Shown one piece after another: positions 24,201 through 36,200 of a DNA stretch of 64,000 nt (positions are counted from its first letter, which is position 1; each line of letters opens with the position of its first letter). The DNA is taken from assembly GCA_964036315.1 (NCBI GenBank), contig OZ038480.1:7645203-7709202 (forward strand). The letters are read 5' to 3'. The stretch comes from Acanthosepion esculentum. Its lineage: Eukaryota; Mollusca; Cephalopoda; Sepiida; Sepiidae. The position numbers were made by a program, and so were the translations under genes. The notes under the pieces are model-generated. The model did no database searches. It worked only from the letters and a program-made list of their open reading frames with translations, and was not told the origin of the DNA.

Positions 24201-27200
24201 ACTATTGTCGCCATATTTATTACAACGTTTCAGCCTTTGTACGCTCCGGCCTTCTTCAGGTGGTTGGAATGTCAAACTGAACCCTTTATTTCATTCACTG
24301 GAATGAATGTCAGTTATCACTTATCTCCTGTTAATCTTTCCCTCTGAAAGTTCTCCACTGCCTTAACCAGGTATTGAACTCACACTCTTTCAATGCCTTT
24401 ATTCACTGTGCCATGTGTCCTTGAGGACATCTGTGTATGAATTTCTGGGTATTATAAACCTAATGGCACAGTGGATAAAGGCGTTGGTTAGATCCAGTGA
24501 CAGGACCCAAAGAGTGTGAGTTCAAGACCCAGTTAAGGCAGTGAAGAACTTTCAGAGGGAAAAATTAACAGGAGATAACTGACATCCATTAAACATGGCA
24601 CGTGGAACTAGAACAGTCTACCCCAGTGAGCGAAATAAAGGGTTCAGTTCGATATTCCAACCATCTGAAGAAGGCCGGAGCATACAACGGCCGAAACGTT
24701 GTAATAAATATGGCGACAAAGATGAGAACAATAGTCTGAATAATGTAAATAATGTACATAAATATAGACAGGTATTACATGCATATCACTCAACAGAGAA
24801 TCAGTTCTAAATGGGAAGTTAGGCAGGGATACACTAGATGGGTCAAGAGTAGAGCTTGAAGAGAATTTATAGGCAAAGCATTCAGCTTTATCAGAAGAGG
24901 ATGATAGCACATTAAATCGATTGAGGAGTGAGGAATAGAGACCTTACACTTATTTAGTATCCTATTACAGTGATGCCAGTAATCACGAGAGCCATGTGGT
25001 GCTTCATTTTCTCAGCAAATAGGGATTTAGATTCTTTGAAAACTCACATTTGTTATGAGCAGTTGCAAATAGACACCTGTTATGACGAGAGCTGTCTTGC
25101 TGGTATAGCTGGAAATAGTGGTTCCTATGTGCCATGGCTGCTGAGCATGCTGGCATGAACCATCGACAGGATTGTGATTTCACCTGGTATTTCTGAGAAG
25201 GGATGAAAGTATCCATGCCAACTTTGACCCAAGAAGAAACATCAGTGGGACTGGGTCAAATATGTCAGTCTAAGGGGCATCATGAAATCTCAGGAATGAG
25301 TCCCATATCAGCATGCTGGTTCCAGAAAGAGGTCTTCTTGATAGGGGGTTCCTGTTTAATGGATGCTTGGAAGGAGATATCAATAGTTACCACAGAGTGT
25401 TCTGAGTTACTAAGAGGGCAGTATTGTGAAGCTTGGTAAGTGCAGGGAGAAGAGTAAGAAATAAATACAATAGAGGAGCATGTTGCTTGGTTTGGTTAGG
25501 GAAATGAATGGGGAAATCCACAATTTGGCTGAGGGATTGGGCACTGGAAAAATTTAATATCTGTATATTGGCAACATCAGTACCTTTAGAATGTTTCAGC
25601 CATGTGTTGTGGTAAGAAAATGAGTAAATACCGACACCAAGGTATGAGTGTGATATTCTCGATGCATGAATATATGTTTTCTGCTAGATATATAAATAGT
25701 GGTGCCAGGCTACTGACTGGAGTGACTATTTAGTGGAACTATCCAGTTGAATTAGTGTGAATTATTGTGCATGGATGATTTGGGTTTTGATTTAGGATTC
25801 ACAGGACGTTCAGCCAAGCTGCACTACTGATTCACTGAAATGTTTAATTATCTTTTGTTGAATTTTACTTCTTTGACCGTAAGTATTTATTTGTGGTTGT
25901 AATTAAATACTGTTTTATTTTAACATTGAAGTCTTGAGTTATACTTAATTATTAACGGCCACCGTACATCACAAAAGTGGTGAAAAGGAATTTGCATTAA
26001 ACTCTTGCAAGAAGAAAAAAAAAACATCTTAACAAGAAATTCAGAAAAGTGATGACACGTGGAACTATGAATTTCACAGAACTACAAATAAATAACCTGG
26101 TGAGGATATTCAAAAATCAATTCCGTGGACTACAGAAAAAATGGAAGAATTAAAGTCTGTCATGGTTCAGAATATTGAAACAACAGCAACAACAACAGAA
26201 AGTTCTGGAATTATTATTACATACAACTTCATTGGAAGGAAAGTTATTCACTCCAGATACTGTTGCCAATTCAATTAGCAAATTTTTATACAATCCAAAC
26301 GAAGGAATAACATTTCCAGCGTATTATAGAAGCTACAAAGAAATCTTCAAAAAGGATTGTTTACACTGGGATGATAGAAAAAAAGTTTGCTTACTATTAA
26401 GGAAACTGTCTTCTGCGGAACATGAAAAGTATGTGAATTTTATTTTGCCAAAAAAACCATGAGATAAATTTTGAGGAAACTTAATTTTGTCGGAAATTTT
26501 CAATGGTAGGTGCTTACTATTTAACACATGTTGGTAATGTCTTAACTTAGTAAAGAATGGCAATGAAGATTTTGCCACTTATGCTTGAGTAGTGAACTGG
26601 GAATTTAAATTGAATGAATTAACACCAGATTTATTCAAATGCCTAATATTTGTAGAGGGTTTAACTGCTAATAAGGATGATGAAATAAGAGCTAAGATAC
26701 TGTCTAAATTAGAGGTGGATTCAAAATTAACTCTTCAGAAAATGGATGAAGAGTCTCAATACATGGTTAATCTGAAACTTGATGCTGCAAGAATTGAGGA
26801 AAGAGACATTTCACACGTATGTAATGCCTGACCATTTAAGAAAAAGGAGTATAGACCTTCTGTAACACTATAACAGAGCATTCAAAAAAGATTATACACC
26901 TTTGTCAGTACACAATGCTTGCCATGGTTGTGGTGGTAGACATTTTAAAAGTGATTCTTTTTTCAGGAAAAAATGCTATAAATGTGAGAAGACTGGACAT
27001 AAATTTACACATTGTAAATACGAGGGTCATTCAATAAATAAGGTGAATTTTTCGGTATAAGGACTTCTAATACAGATAGAAGCTTATTCTTTTTTATTTT
27101 TTTTTGTTTTACTTCTCTTTCCCATGGATTTAATTTCTTTTGCAGGTTTAAAAAAACTTTGAGAGTTTTGGCAATTAACAAAGATGGCCAACCAAGAAGC

Positions 27201-30200
27201 ATGCTCCAGGATTGAACAGCGGTCAGTTATCAAGTTTTTGGTTGCTGAAGGGTGCAAACCAGTTGAAATTCATAGGAGAATGTCAACTGTGTATGGTGCC
27301 ACATGTTTCAGCCAAAAAAATGTCTACAAGTGGGCTAAATTGTTTAAAGAAGGATGGGGCAGTGTTGAGGATGAGGACAGGCTTGGGAGGCCTACAGAAG
27401 TGAGGTCTCCTGAGGTGATCGAATCAGTCAATGACCTCATTCAGTCTGACAGAAGGGTGACAGTGGATGACATTGCATGGACTTTGAAAGACATAAAGAA
27501 CAAACGCAGTCAGAAGGAGTCATCTTGCATTATGACAACGCAGGGCTTCACACAGCAGCCAAAACGGTGCAGACCATCAACGAGCTGGGCTGGGAACTGC
27601 TCCCTCATCCCCCTTACAGCCCAGACCTACTCCTTCAGACTTTCACCTATTTCGTCCTTTGAAAGCGTTCACGAGAGGCACAAAGTTTAAAAGTGACGAT
27701 AAAGTCAAAAGTGTTGTGAGCGACTGGCTGAGACATCAGTCCAAAGATTTTTACGCTGAGGGAATACGGAAGCTTGTGCACAGATGGGAAAAGTGTGTGA
27801 CAGTGCTGGGAGACTACGTTGAAAAAGAAAAAAGAAAGTAATCTTCTATCTGTATTAGAAGTCCTTATACCGAAAAATTCACCTTATTTATTGAATGACC
27901 CACGTACAAAAAATGGAGAAAAATAGAACATATGTGAAAAGGTAAATACTTTGTGTAAAGTAAAAAAAAAAATTAAAGGAAAGACTAAAAGAAACATTTG
28001 TGAAATGTGTCTTTAACTGAGCTAGAAACATCTCAAAAGAGGAAATTTGTTTTTCTTAAAATTAATAATGTAAAAATAAAACTACAATTGGATACATGGT
28101 TTGCTATCACCATCATCAATGAACAGACAATGGCAAACAGTTCATGGTCAGTAAATTTGAGGGTTTCTGTAAATCATTAAAAATAGAAAGCATTACAACA
28201 TTCTCCTTATCACCCAAGAAGCCATGGACAAGCTGAATGATTTGTTGATACTTTTAAAAGAGCATTAAAAATGTCAGAGGGAGAGGAGGCAAATGAAGTA
28301 ATGTTACAGCAATTTCTGAGCATTTCCAGAATAACACCAAACCCGAAACCTGTGTCTGGAAGGTCGCCGGCAGAACTGATGTTTGTCAGGAAGATTAAGC
28401 CCATATTTAACAAATTACTAACAGAACGGAAGGTGTGAACATCAAGGAATCAAAATAATATAAATATTCTAAACATGGTGATAAAGTGTATTTTAAAATG
28501 TACCAATGTGGAAAAGAATTCTGGGAAGACGGTGTGATAAAAAAAATGGATTGGAAAAATGATATACATGGTACAGGGACAAAGGTGGAAACATAAGCGA
28601 CACCTTAATCAGTTAAAATGGAGATTCAATGATTTAGTAAGTCCATGTAAAGAGGTACCAATAGAAATATTTTTTTTTTTTTTTTTAAGCTTATCACCCC
28701 AAGCAAGGCTGGAAGCCACTAGCACGCAAGGGGTTACAGAAGGTTTAGAGGAAGAGCAGAGAGGAGTGTTAAAGGAGAGGATGTGGAGAAAGATAGTGGA
28801 TCGATCAAGGCAAGGGGGTTACAGAAGATTTGGAATGAGAGCAGATAGGAATGAAAGGTGAAAGGATGTGGAGAAGGGAAGTGGATAGATCAAGGCAACT
28901 GGAGATGTCGATTGATGTTACACTTAAATAGTTGGAGATTGGAATATTGTATGACATGTTTGATGTACCTACACCACCAGAATTAGTGAACCAAGGAGGT
29001 ACAAAAAAGAAAAAGAACAGCAAGGGGACATTTGAATATTGAACCCAAACTGAAGAGTTAAAGACTCCAGAGATGTCATCTCAAAAAGGGGAGGTGTCAT
29101 ACAGGAAGAAAATGAGTAACTACCAACACTGAGGTTCAAGTGCGACACTCTGGATGTTTTACAGCAGGTGTATAAATAGCGGTGTCAGGTTACTGACTAG
29201 AGTAATTATTGAGTGACTATTGAACCGAACTATCCAGTCAAATTATCGTGCGTTGATGTTTGTGTTTTGATTTAGGATTTACTGGACGTTAAGCTGAGCT
29301 GTGCTACTAACAAAGTATTCATTAAATGGTTAATTACCTTTGGCTGATTTTTACTTCTGTTATTTTTAAGTATTTATTTGCAGTTGTAATTAAATACTGT
29401 TTTATTTAACACTGAAATCTTGAGTTATACTTACTTATTAACGGCCACCGTACGTCACAAAAGAATTAAAGTCACCAAAGACAAAGATGTTTGCAGATGG
29501 ATGAAGAGTGTATTTTCTCTACTATCAGCTATTGTGTCTAATATACTGCAGTCTTGGCAAGTGGTGAGCGATAAAGGAAAAAGTGATAGCTAACAGATTT
29601 TAGTAGTGAATGATGAAGTATATGAAAGAGTAGTCGACGACCTCGAGAGATAATTCTTTGTCTATCGGCAGATTGTCTTGGATGTAATCACCAAGGCCAT
29701 CAATGTGAATGCCAGAATCTTTTTGGCAACCAAGAAGTCATTGGGAGCAATGGAAGAATTCAAGTTTGTTTCACAAAGGGTAAAGATATTTGGCGACAGT
29801 TCCAGGCGGAAGAATTCTAAGCTGCAGAAGTTGAAATGGATACCACAAATATCGAAGAAAGAAAGATTGAGGTGGGGTTGGTGTATTTTTGTTAGCTGGT
29901 TTAGTTTTATTTCTTTTTGTTGTGATTTCCATGAGATATGTTTTGAAGAGAGGGGAAAAAAAGCATAATAATTACCATTATCTGTCATCAATGACAATAC
30001 AAAGAAGGTAGCGTGTAACTGAGAGCAGAGCATAATGTGGCCTCAGGGTTGTCACCAGAAATACATGCAGAGACACCTACCCATGCACGACATGGTACTA
30101 CAGATACCCTGATATTATGCGACTGTTGATTAGTGCAGCCTCTCTAAGTGCTACCAAAGAGTTCAGGCTTCTAATGACCAGTCGGAAGCAGCAGCCAGCA

Positions 30201-33200
30201 AATTGCCAACTTGGTATCTTAATAATGGAAAGTCACAGCCACTGGTTAGTCTGATCACTAAAAAGTTAAGACAGTTAAATCATTGTGGCCCTGGTAAGAC
30301 AATGAAAGAAAGAAAGAGAACTTGTAAACCATATCTTGATCAGGGAACAAGGGATGAACCTCTACTCCTATTCAATAGATATGGAAGTAGTGTGAACTGG
30401 TTTATAGATGAGCCTATTAACGTGTATAAAAATAAAAAATAAAATTGGGAAAGAATTCATATTGAGTAAGCATACTTAAATTAAACAGGTTATGGAGAGG
30501 GCTGATTTTTTCTTACCTCCTCTTTTAGCTCTTATTAAGCATCACAACTCTCTTGGCAATATTAGTTTCTGTTGATATTTCTTTTGCATTGTCTACTACA
30601 AAGGCATCTCCTATTCACAAGACTTCTTTCTGCTACCAGCATACTGACTGGGATTCATTTTGTAACTTTCTTCAAGGTGCCCCTTGGATTGAGATTTTTA
30701 GCCTTTCTATTGAGAATTGTGCCACAGAGGTTTCCTCTTGGGTCAAAGCCAGCATTGTTGCTTTTGTGCTTTCTCAGATATTACCAGGTGAAATCACAAT
30801 CTTCTTGGTTTGCAACAGTCTGTTCTGCTGCTATAGCCCGCAGGAATCATTTCTTCCAGGTGTTTCAGCATGATAGTATCAATCACAAGAGAAGCCTATT
30901 TGTGACTGCTTTTAGCAATTGTAAACATGACCTTATTAGGTTAAGTCTTTGCAGATAGAATGAGCCACCTCATAGCTTTTAATAAGTTTGGCTCTTGTGA
31001 CTACTGGTGGCTTTGTAATAGTGTGTTAAATGAGAGTAAGTCTTCTATCCCTCTTCTCTTCACTCAATTGGAAGTGTTAACTTCTTTTAGCAGAATCTTT
31101 TGCTTGTAAATTCTCCTCAAATTCTACTCTAGATTCGTTTGGCATAATTCTGCTTAACTTTTGACTTGGAACTGCATTGCTATTGAGTGATATGTGCATA
31201 TAATTCTGTCCATGGTTCCTGCTGTCATTGCTAAACTAGATCCCCTCAAGTCATGTAGACTTGATGGTATCCCAGCAATAGTCCTTAAGAAATGTGCTCC
31301 TGAACTGGCTCCCGAACGTACCTGGCTGCTGCTTGCTTTCCAGCTATTTTGGAAATCCTTTTTTGTCGTTCCAATGTTTAAGAACTCAGGTGATCCTTTC
31401 TCACCATTGGCTTATTAGCTTTCTGCTGCTTTTTGGCAAAGTACTAGAGGCTCCAATCAACTCTGAATTGGTCAAGCATCTCACACTGCAGGATCTTCTT
31501 TCAGATAAACTATATGGCTTTCGCTTCTGTAAGCGTTCTGAAAGGAAGTATTTGTAGCAGATTACTTCCACAACACAAAGAACAAATCTCTGTAAGTACA
31601 GACTCGGATATCGGGGGGGCAGAAAGAAATGCCGAAAACTCGATTCGCCGGTACTATCTCACAAAGCACAATGCGTACAACCAGTCAGAAAAAATAACTT
31701 GTTCTCCACCAAACGCAGTAGCCAAAAATCCTTCTCCCAGATTTGAGAACACCAACTGCTTTTATCGGGCGAACATTTTTTCCATTCGTCGACAGCTGAG
31801 AGACGATCTCCAGTATTTTGCATATCAAAGTACGTTTATTGCGACTCCTACATCAGACTTTTCTTTTTTTTTTTTTTTAAATTCAAATATTCCATCTTCA
31901 GCATGTCATGCGGAATACGTGCCCTTTTGTCTGGTAATTAATTTCCTTTTTCGCCAGATTTTCCGTCGTAAAATACACGCAACTCGCTGTCACTTAGTTT
32001 GACGAAGTAAGTCCCCGTTTTTTTCGCTATAGCTTCTCTAGGTCAATTGCTGATATATTAATGGTTATTGTTGAAAGGCTCTAGAATAGTAAAGCTGGGT
32101 CTGCTTTGGATATCTTGAAGTTATTTGACAGGGTTTGGTATATGGGTCTTCTTCACAACTCAACAGGTTATGATATTTCTGGATGGATTTTTGAACTGAT
32201 TCAGTCTTTTTATTGAATTGTGAAATGAAAGTTGTCACTGTTCAAGATGTTTGTTTTTTCATTAATGCAAGCATCCCCCATTCATGGACCTATGTTGTTC
32301 CTAATTTTCATCAATGACCTTTGCAGATGACATCAGTTCTTAACTCTGCATCTATGCTGATGACTAAACCATTTATCCCTGCGTTCATAGTAAGTCTGAG
32401 CGGTGTGAGGAGGTCAAATGTGCAGATGAAATAAAAAATGACATACAATCTGTGGGTAAATGGGGCAAGTAATGGCTTGATAATTTTAACGCCTCCAAAA
32501 CAAAACTGTTCTCTATTAATTGTCCGAGTGAAACCTTTCTGCCACCCATCAGCAAAGCATGTGTGCTAGCCTCTAGGAGAATGACTTATTGCGCCTTCTC
32601 GGGCTAACGTTTTCCAATGACATGAAGTGGAAAGATTAGATTGAATTGATTGCTAAGTCTGATGCTAGGAAAGTTCATTCACGGTCTCATACTTGATAAT
32701 TTTTCTCACCCAAATCGATCTTACATATTTACAAGTCTACCATTCATTTATGCTTCAAATACTGCTGTCACATACAGCCTGGTGCTCCTGTTATACATTT
32801 AGAGATTCTTGATAAAATCCAAAGAAGAATCTGCAATATTATTGGTCCTGAGCTGGCATCTCGACATCAATCGTTTTCAGTCCCACTGTCATAATGTAGT
32901 TTCTCTATGCTTTTTCTATAAATACTTTCATGATAAATGTACTAGATTGTTGGTAAGATCTCTTCATTTTATAGCTGAAATGGTTAGATGTAACCAGAAG
33001 TTCTATGCTAACAATTTCTTTTCTCACACATCTCATTTGTGGAACTCTTCTGGCTTCTTGCTTTCCAGTCAAGTTTGAAAAATTAAATGCAATATCAATC
33101 ATTATGTTCTGTCCTCTTAAATTCCGTACTTTTATTGTTCTGGCTCCTTGATAATGTTTTTTGTATATTCTTTCACACCGAGTAAACCCCCCACCGCATT

Positions 33201-36200
33201 TTAGTGGCGCTGTTGTCTTTCTTGATTTGTGGGAAAAGTTTCATTTACAATGCTTTGAACATTGTTATGTATTATAAAAACATGTTATTTTGCTTATGTT
33301 ACTACAAACTAATGTAACAAGTATTTTATGCAATGTATGTAAATTAACATGTCCTTCAGGTAAGAAATAATTTTGAAGATGGTTACTCAGCAGAACTGTA
33401 TTTGCAAAAATAAACAAAAAAAATGGCATGTATCGTCTGGTTTTAGAGATAAAAATGATGGAATTTTCAGAATAGAAAATAAAATTAAAAACCTTGAAAA
33501 TGGGAATAAATTTTTACAGTTTTTCTTTGTTATAAAATTAGAGACATAAAAAAAAAAACAAGAAAAAAATGTTTGTTCAAAATGATGCTTAAGATAGCAG
33601 AAAAGAATTGATAAACATATAACTATTTGATAATAGCTGATATGAAATATTCACTTCACTTGACACCCCTCCAGTGATGTCTGCAGCAATATCTAATTTG
33701 CACAAGAAACTGCATAGAGACAAGCCCATTTTGTCGGTCTTCAAAGTTATGATTTCTATTGATAAAATAAGCTGTCACAGCTAGTGGACTTTTTGGAGTA
33801 AGCTGATATCCTGAGGATAAGTCTTCCCCTGCCAGTATATAGCCTCTCCATCAGCAAGCCCTATGTAGTGCCTCCTTGTGGTGACACATGTCAACTGAGC
33901 ACCTTGCGGACTTGGGCTAAACTACAGGGGACGGGGGAGGGGTTTGGCCCCCATAACATGTGGCATGCAGGCCCACCAGTGTGTGGACATGCCTTGGTGC
34001 CCATGAACCAAATCCCAGCTATGGGTTAAATAGCTCCACTGCCTTGTGGAAATCTTCGGGAGAAGAATAGGCTAAGGAGTAAATCCTACACAAATCCGGA
34101 GTGGAGCCCCTAAGGTGGATGGACAGCACTCTGTGCTACCTTCTGGCAACTCCTGCAGCCGTGCTGGTACCAAACTGTATTGGTTCATCCTTTCCTTTGG
34201 ACTCTACTAGCAAGGCCGAGAGGGGAACTAGACGTCTGGGCAGCCCTAGCTCTCCATACATCCCGTCCAGGCTCGTAGTGCACCTGCACTACTCAATTGC
34301 CTTCTGATACGGACGAATGTCGACGATATCCTGATGAAAAGAAAGTTCTTTGATTAGTCAAAGATTTTCAAGATCAGATTTAATTTTACCCTCATAAATA
34401 GTATACTCTGTGAGGTGCAGGCAATATGCACTTATTATAGTTGTATGTTAGCTTAAACCTCTCAGCAGTTTCACTAAATCTCCTGAGCTTAATGTCATGT
34501 CCTTCCTTATGTTAACTTGATGATAGGTAGATTTCAAATCAGGGGTGTCCTAAAGAATCAATATTGTACCATAGTGCTCACCAGTTCATCCGTTTTGGTA
34601 TGAGGTAAGAAATGTGAAGCAATTCCCAGTTTATGAGCAAGTGGCTAATATTCTTGAGTCATTCATCAGTGGTCATTGGATTAGCTCACATCAAGGGGAA
34701 GGACTTGACTTAATTATCCTTTCTGCAAGTAGCGTTTTCACTTCAATTCTAATAACGTGTTCATCAGAGGAACTATATTTTTGAACTTAGTAAGCACTCC
34801 ATATTTACCACACAATAGCCAGAAGTCTTAGAGTTCAATGAAGTTGGTACTACAGATACCATATCATTCTAATTTCTAAAGAAAGCTTTCAATAATACCT
34901 GTATCTGTAAGTGCTCTGATTTTCTTCCTATGAAATTTAATCCAAGTAGTAATAATAGGTAAAATTTCTGAAGTAATTACCATCACAGCAAAAGTTGGAG
35001 ACTGAATTGCAGCAGATTTTCCACACCTTCCTGAAGAACATACCTTTGCAAAATAGGCCTTCTTACCACATTTAAGGCATGTGCTTTACTACATTAGACA
35101 CTTCCAGCAAAAGTACCTATCATTCCCACATAAAAAACAAACTTTTCTGACTCTTAGAGACAGCACCTCATGTTTAGATGATCTGCCACTAATAGCATTT
35201 GCTTCTGTATTATCATCGGAAGGAGTTCATACTGCACTAGATGTTGTCCGTAATACAGAATATAATATAGAATTTGTTTTTGTATCTGTTTCAAAGCTCT
35301 TAATTGTTCAAAGGCAGTTGCAAAATCACGTTTTGTTCTGAAACAAATACCTGGGATGCGTGATTAGACCACATTACAAGAAGCATGCACAATTTTAAAA
35401 TGTGCAGGAGCACATTGCACGTGGAAAATTGGCTACAAGCTATAAGATTAAATTTTAGAATAAATTACTAAGTAAAAAAAAAAATGGCACAAATGCATCT
35501 GAAAGGAGGGGAGTTATTTTAATGAAAAACAAAGATTTTGTATCATTTTTGGTAATGGTTAAGCAGGTGTTGACTGTTTACTTTTTATTTTTGGATAAGA
35601 AAAACTTCAATTTAGTTTTTGATACTTTGCCACACCCTTCCTTAACCTTGGCCCCCACCAAGAAGTTCTTTACACATGTTGAAATTTTTCTCTACTCTTT
35701 GAATAAAAAGATGGAACTGGGGTGTATTTTGATAGTCTGTGCTTTCATCCATTGCTAGTGAATAAAATCATGTTCCCTCAATTTTAATTGCTTTTCTTTG
35801 CATCATCATCATCATCATCATGCATAAGGAACAGACATTATCTCCTTTTTCTCAGGATATAAAATCCTGACAAAGAAATTAGCATATGTGCTTCTTGATG
35901 AAGTCTCCCACTGTGAAAGAGTTCTTGGTAGTAGAAATTTACTTGGAAATTTCTAAATTCATCCCTTTTACCATTCAATTTCTGTATGGCTATTCAAAAA
36001 AAAGTTTGTCAAGATTTTTTTTTTATCAGACTGCTACCTCACATTGTATTCTTTGGGGAGAAATACCGTTTCACAAGGCAGACTATTTTGTTGCTGGAAA
36101 CAATGAAAAACTATTCATTTGCCCAATCAATGTTAAAAGCCCCGTGAACAGATTCTATTTTTCTTTTGGATAAATTTCAGTGACAAAGTGAGCCAAATAT

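Larger units (their letters stand above)
25974..29094 (+). pseudogene. Ty3/gypsy retrotransposon internal region, relic
   Basis: Plus-strand order. Gag is at about 26175-26830: [16 protein letters not shown], then [18 protein letters not shown] and [15 protein letters not shown]. Two zinc-knuckle-like segments at about 26915-27015 read CHGCGG and [15 protein letters not shown] decayed aspartic protease at about 28088 reads [13 protein letters not shown], with DTG replaced by DTW. RT and RNase H are absent, a large deletion. The integrase C-terminal part is at about 28200-28440 ([32 protein letters not shown]). A polypurine tract, AAAAAGGGGAGG, directly precedes the 3' LTR. A mariner and a LINE tail are inserted in it. 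Confidence 0.88.

Noticed and set aside
24455..24530. Functional tRNA gene
   Set aside because: A- and B-box-like sequences are present, but no tRNA cloverleaf can be completed and the same unit recurs as a SINE head elsewhere.
32344..32362. CTGATGA-like match (TATGCTGATGACT) as a possible hammerhead core
   Set aside because: It is the codon string for the RT YADD motif, with no GAAA or pairing partners.
34328..34350. CCTGATGAAAAGAAAG as a hammerhead core
   Set aside because: There is no room for stem II between CTGATGA and GAAA, and no stem I partner.
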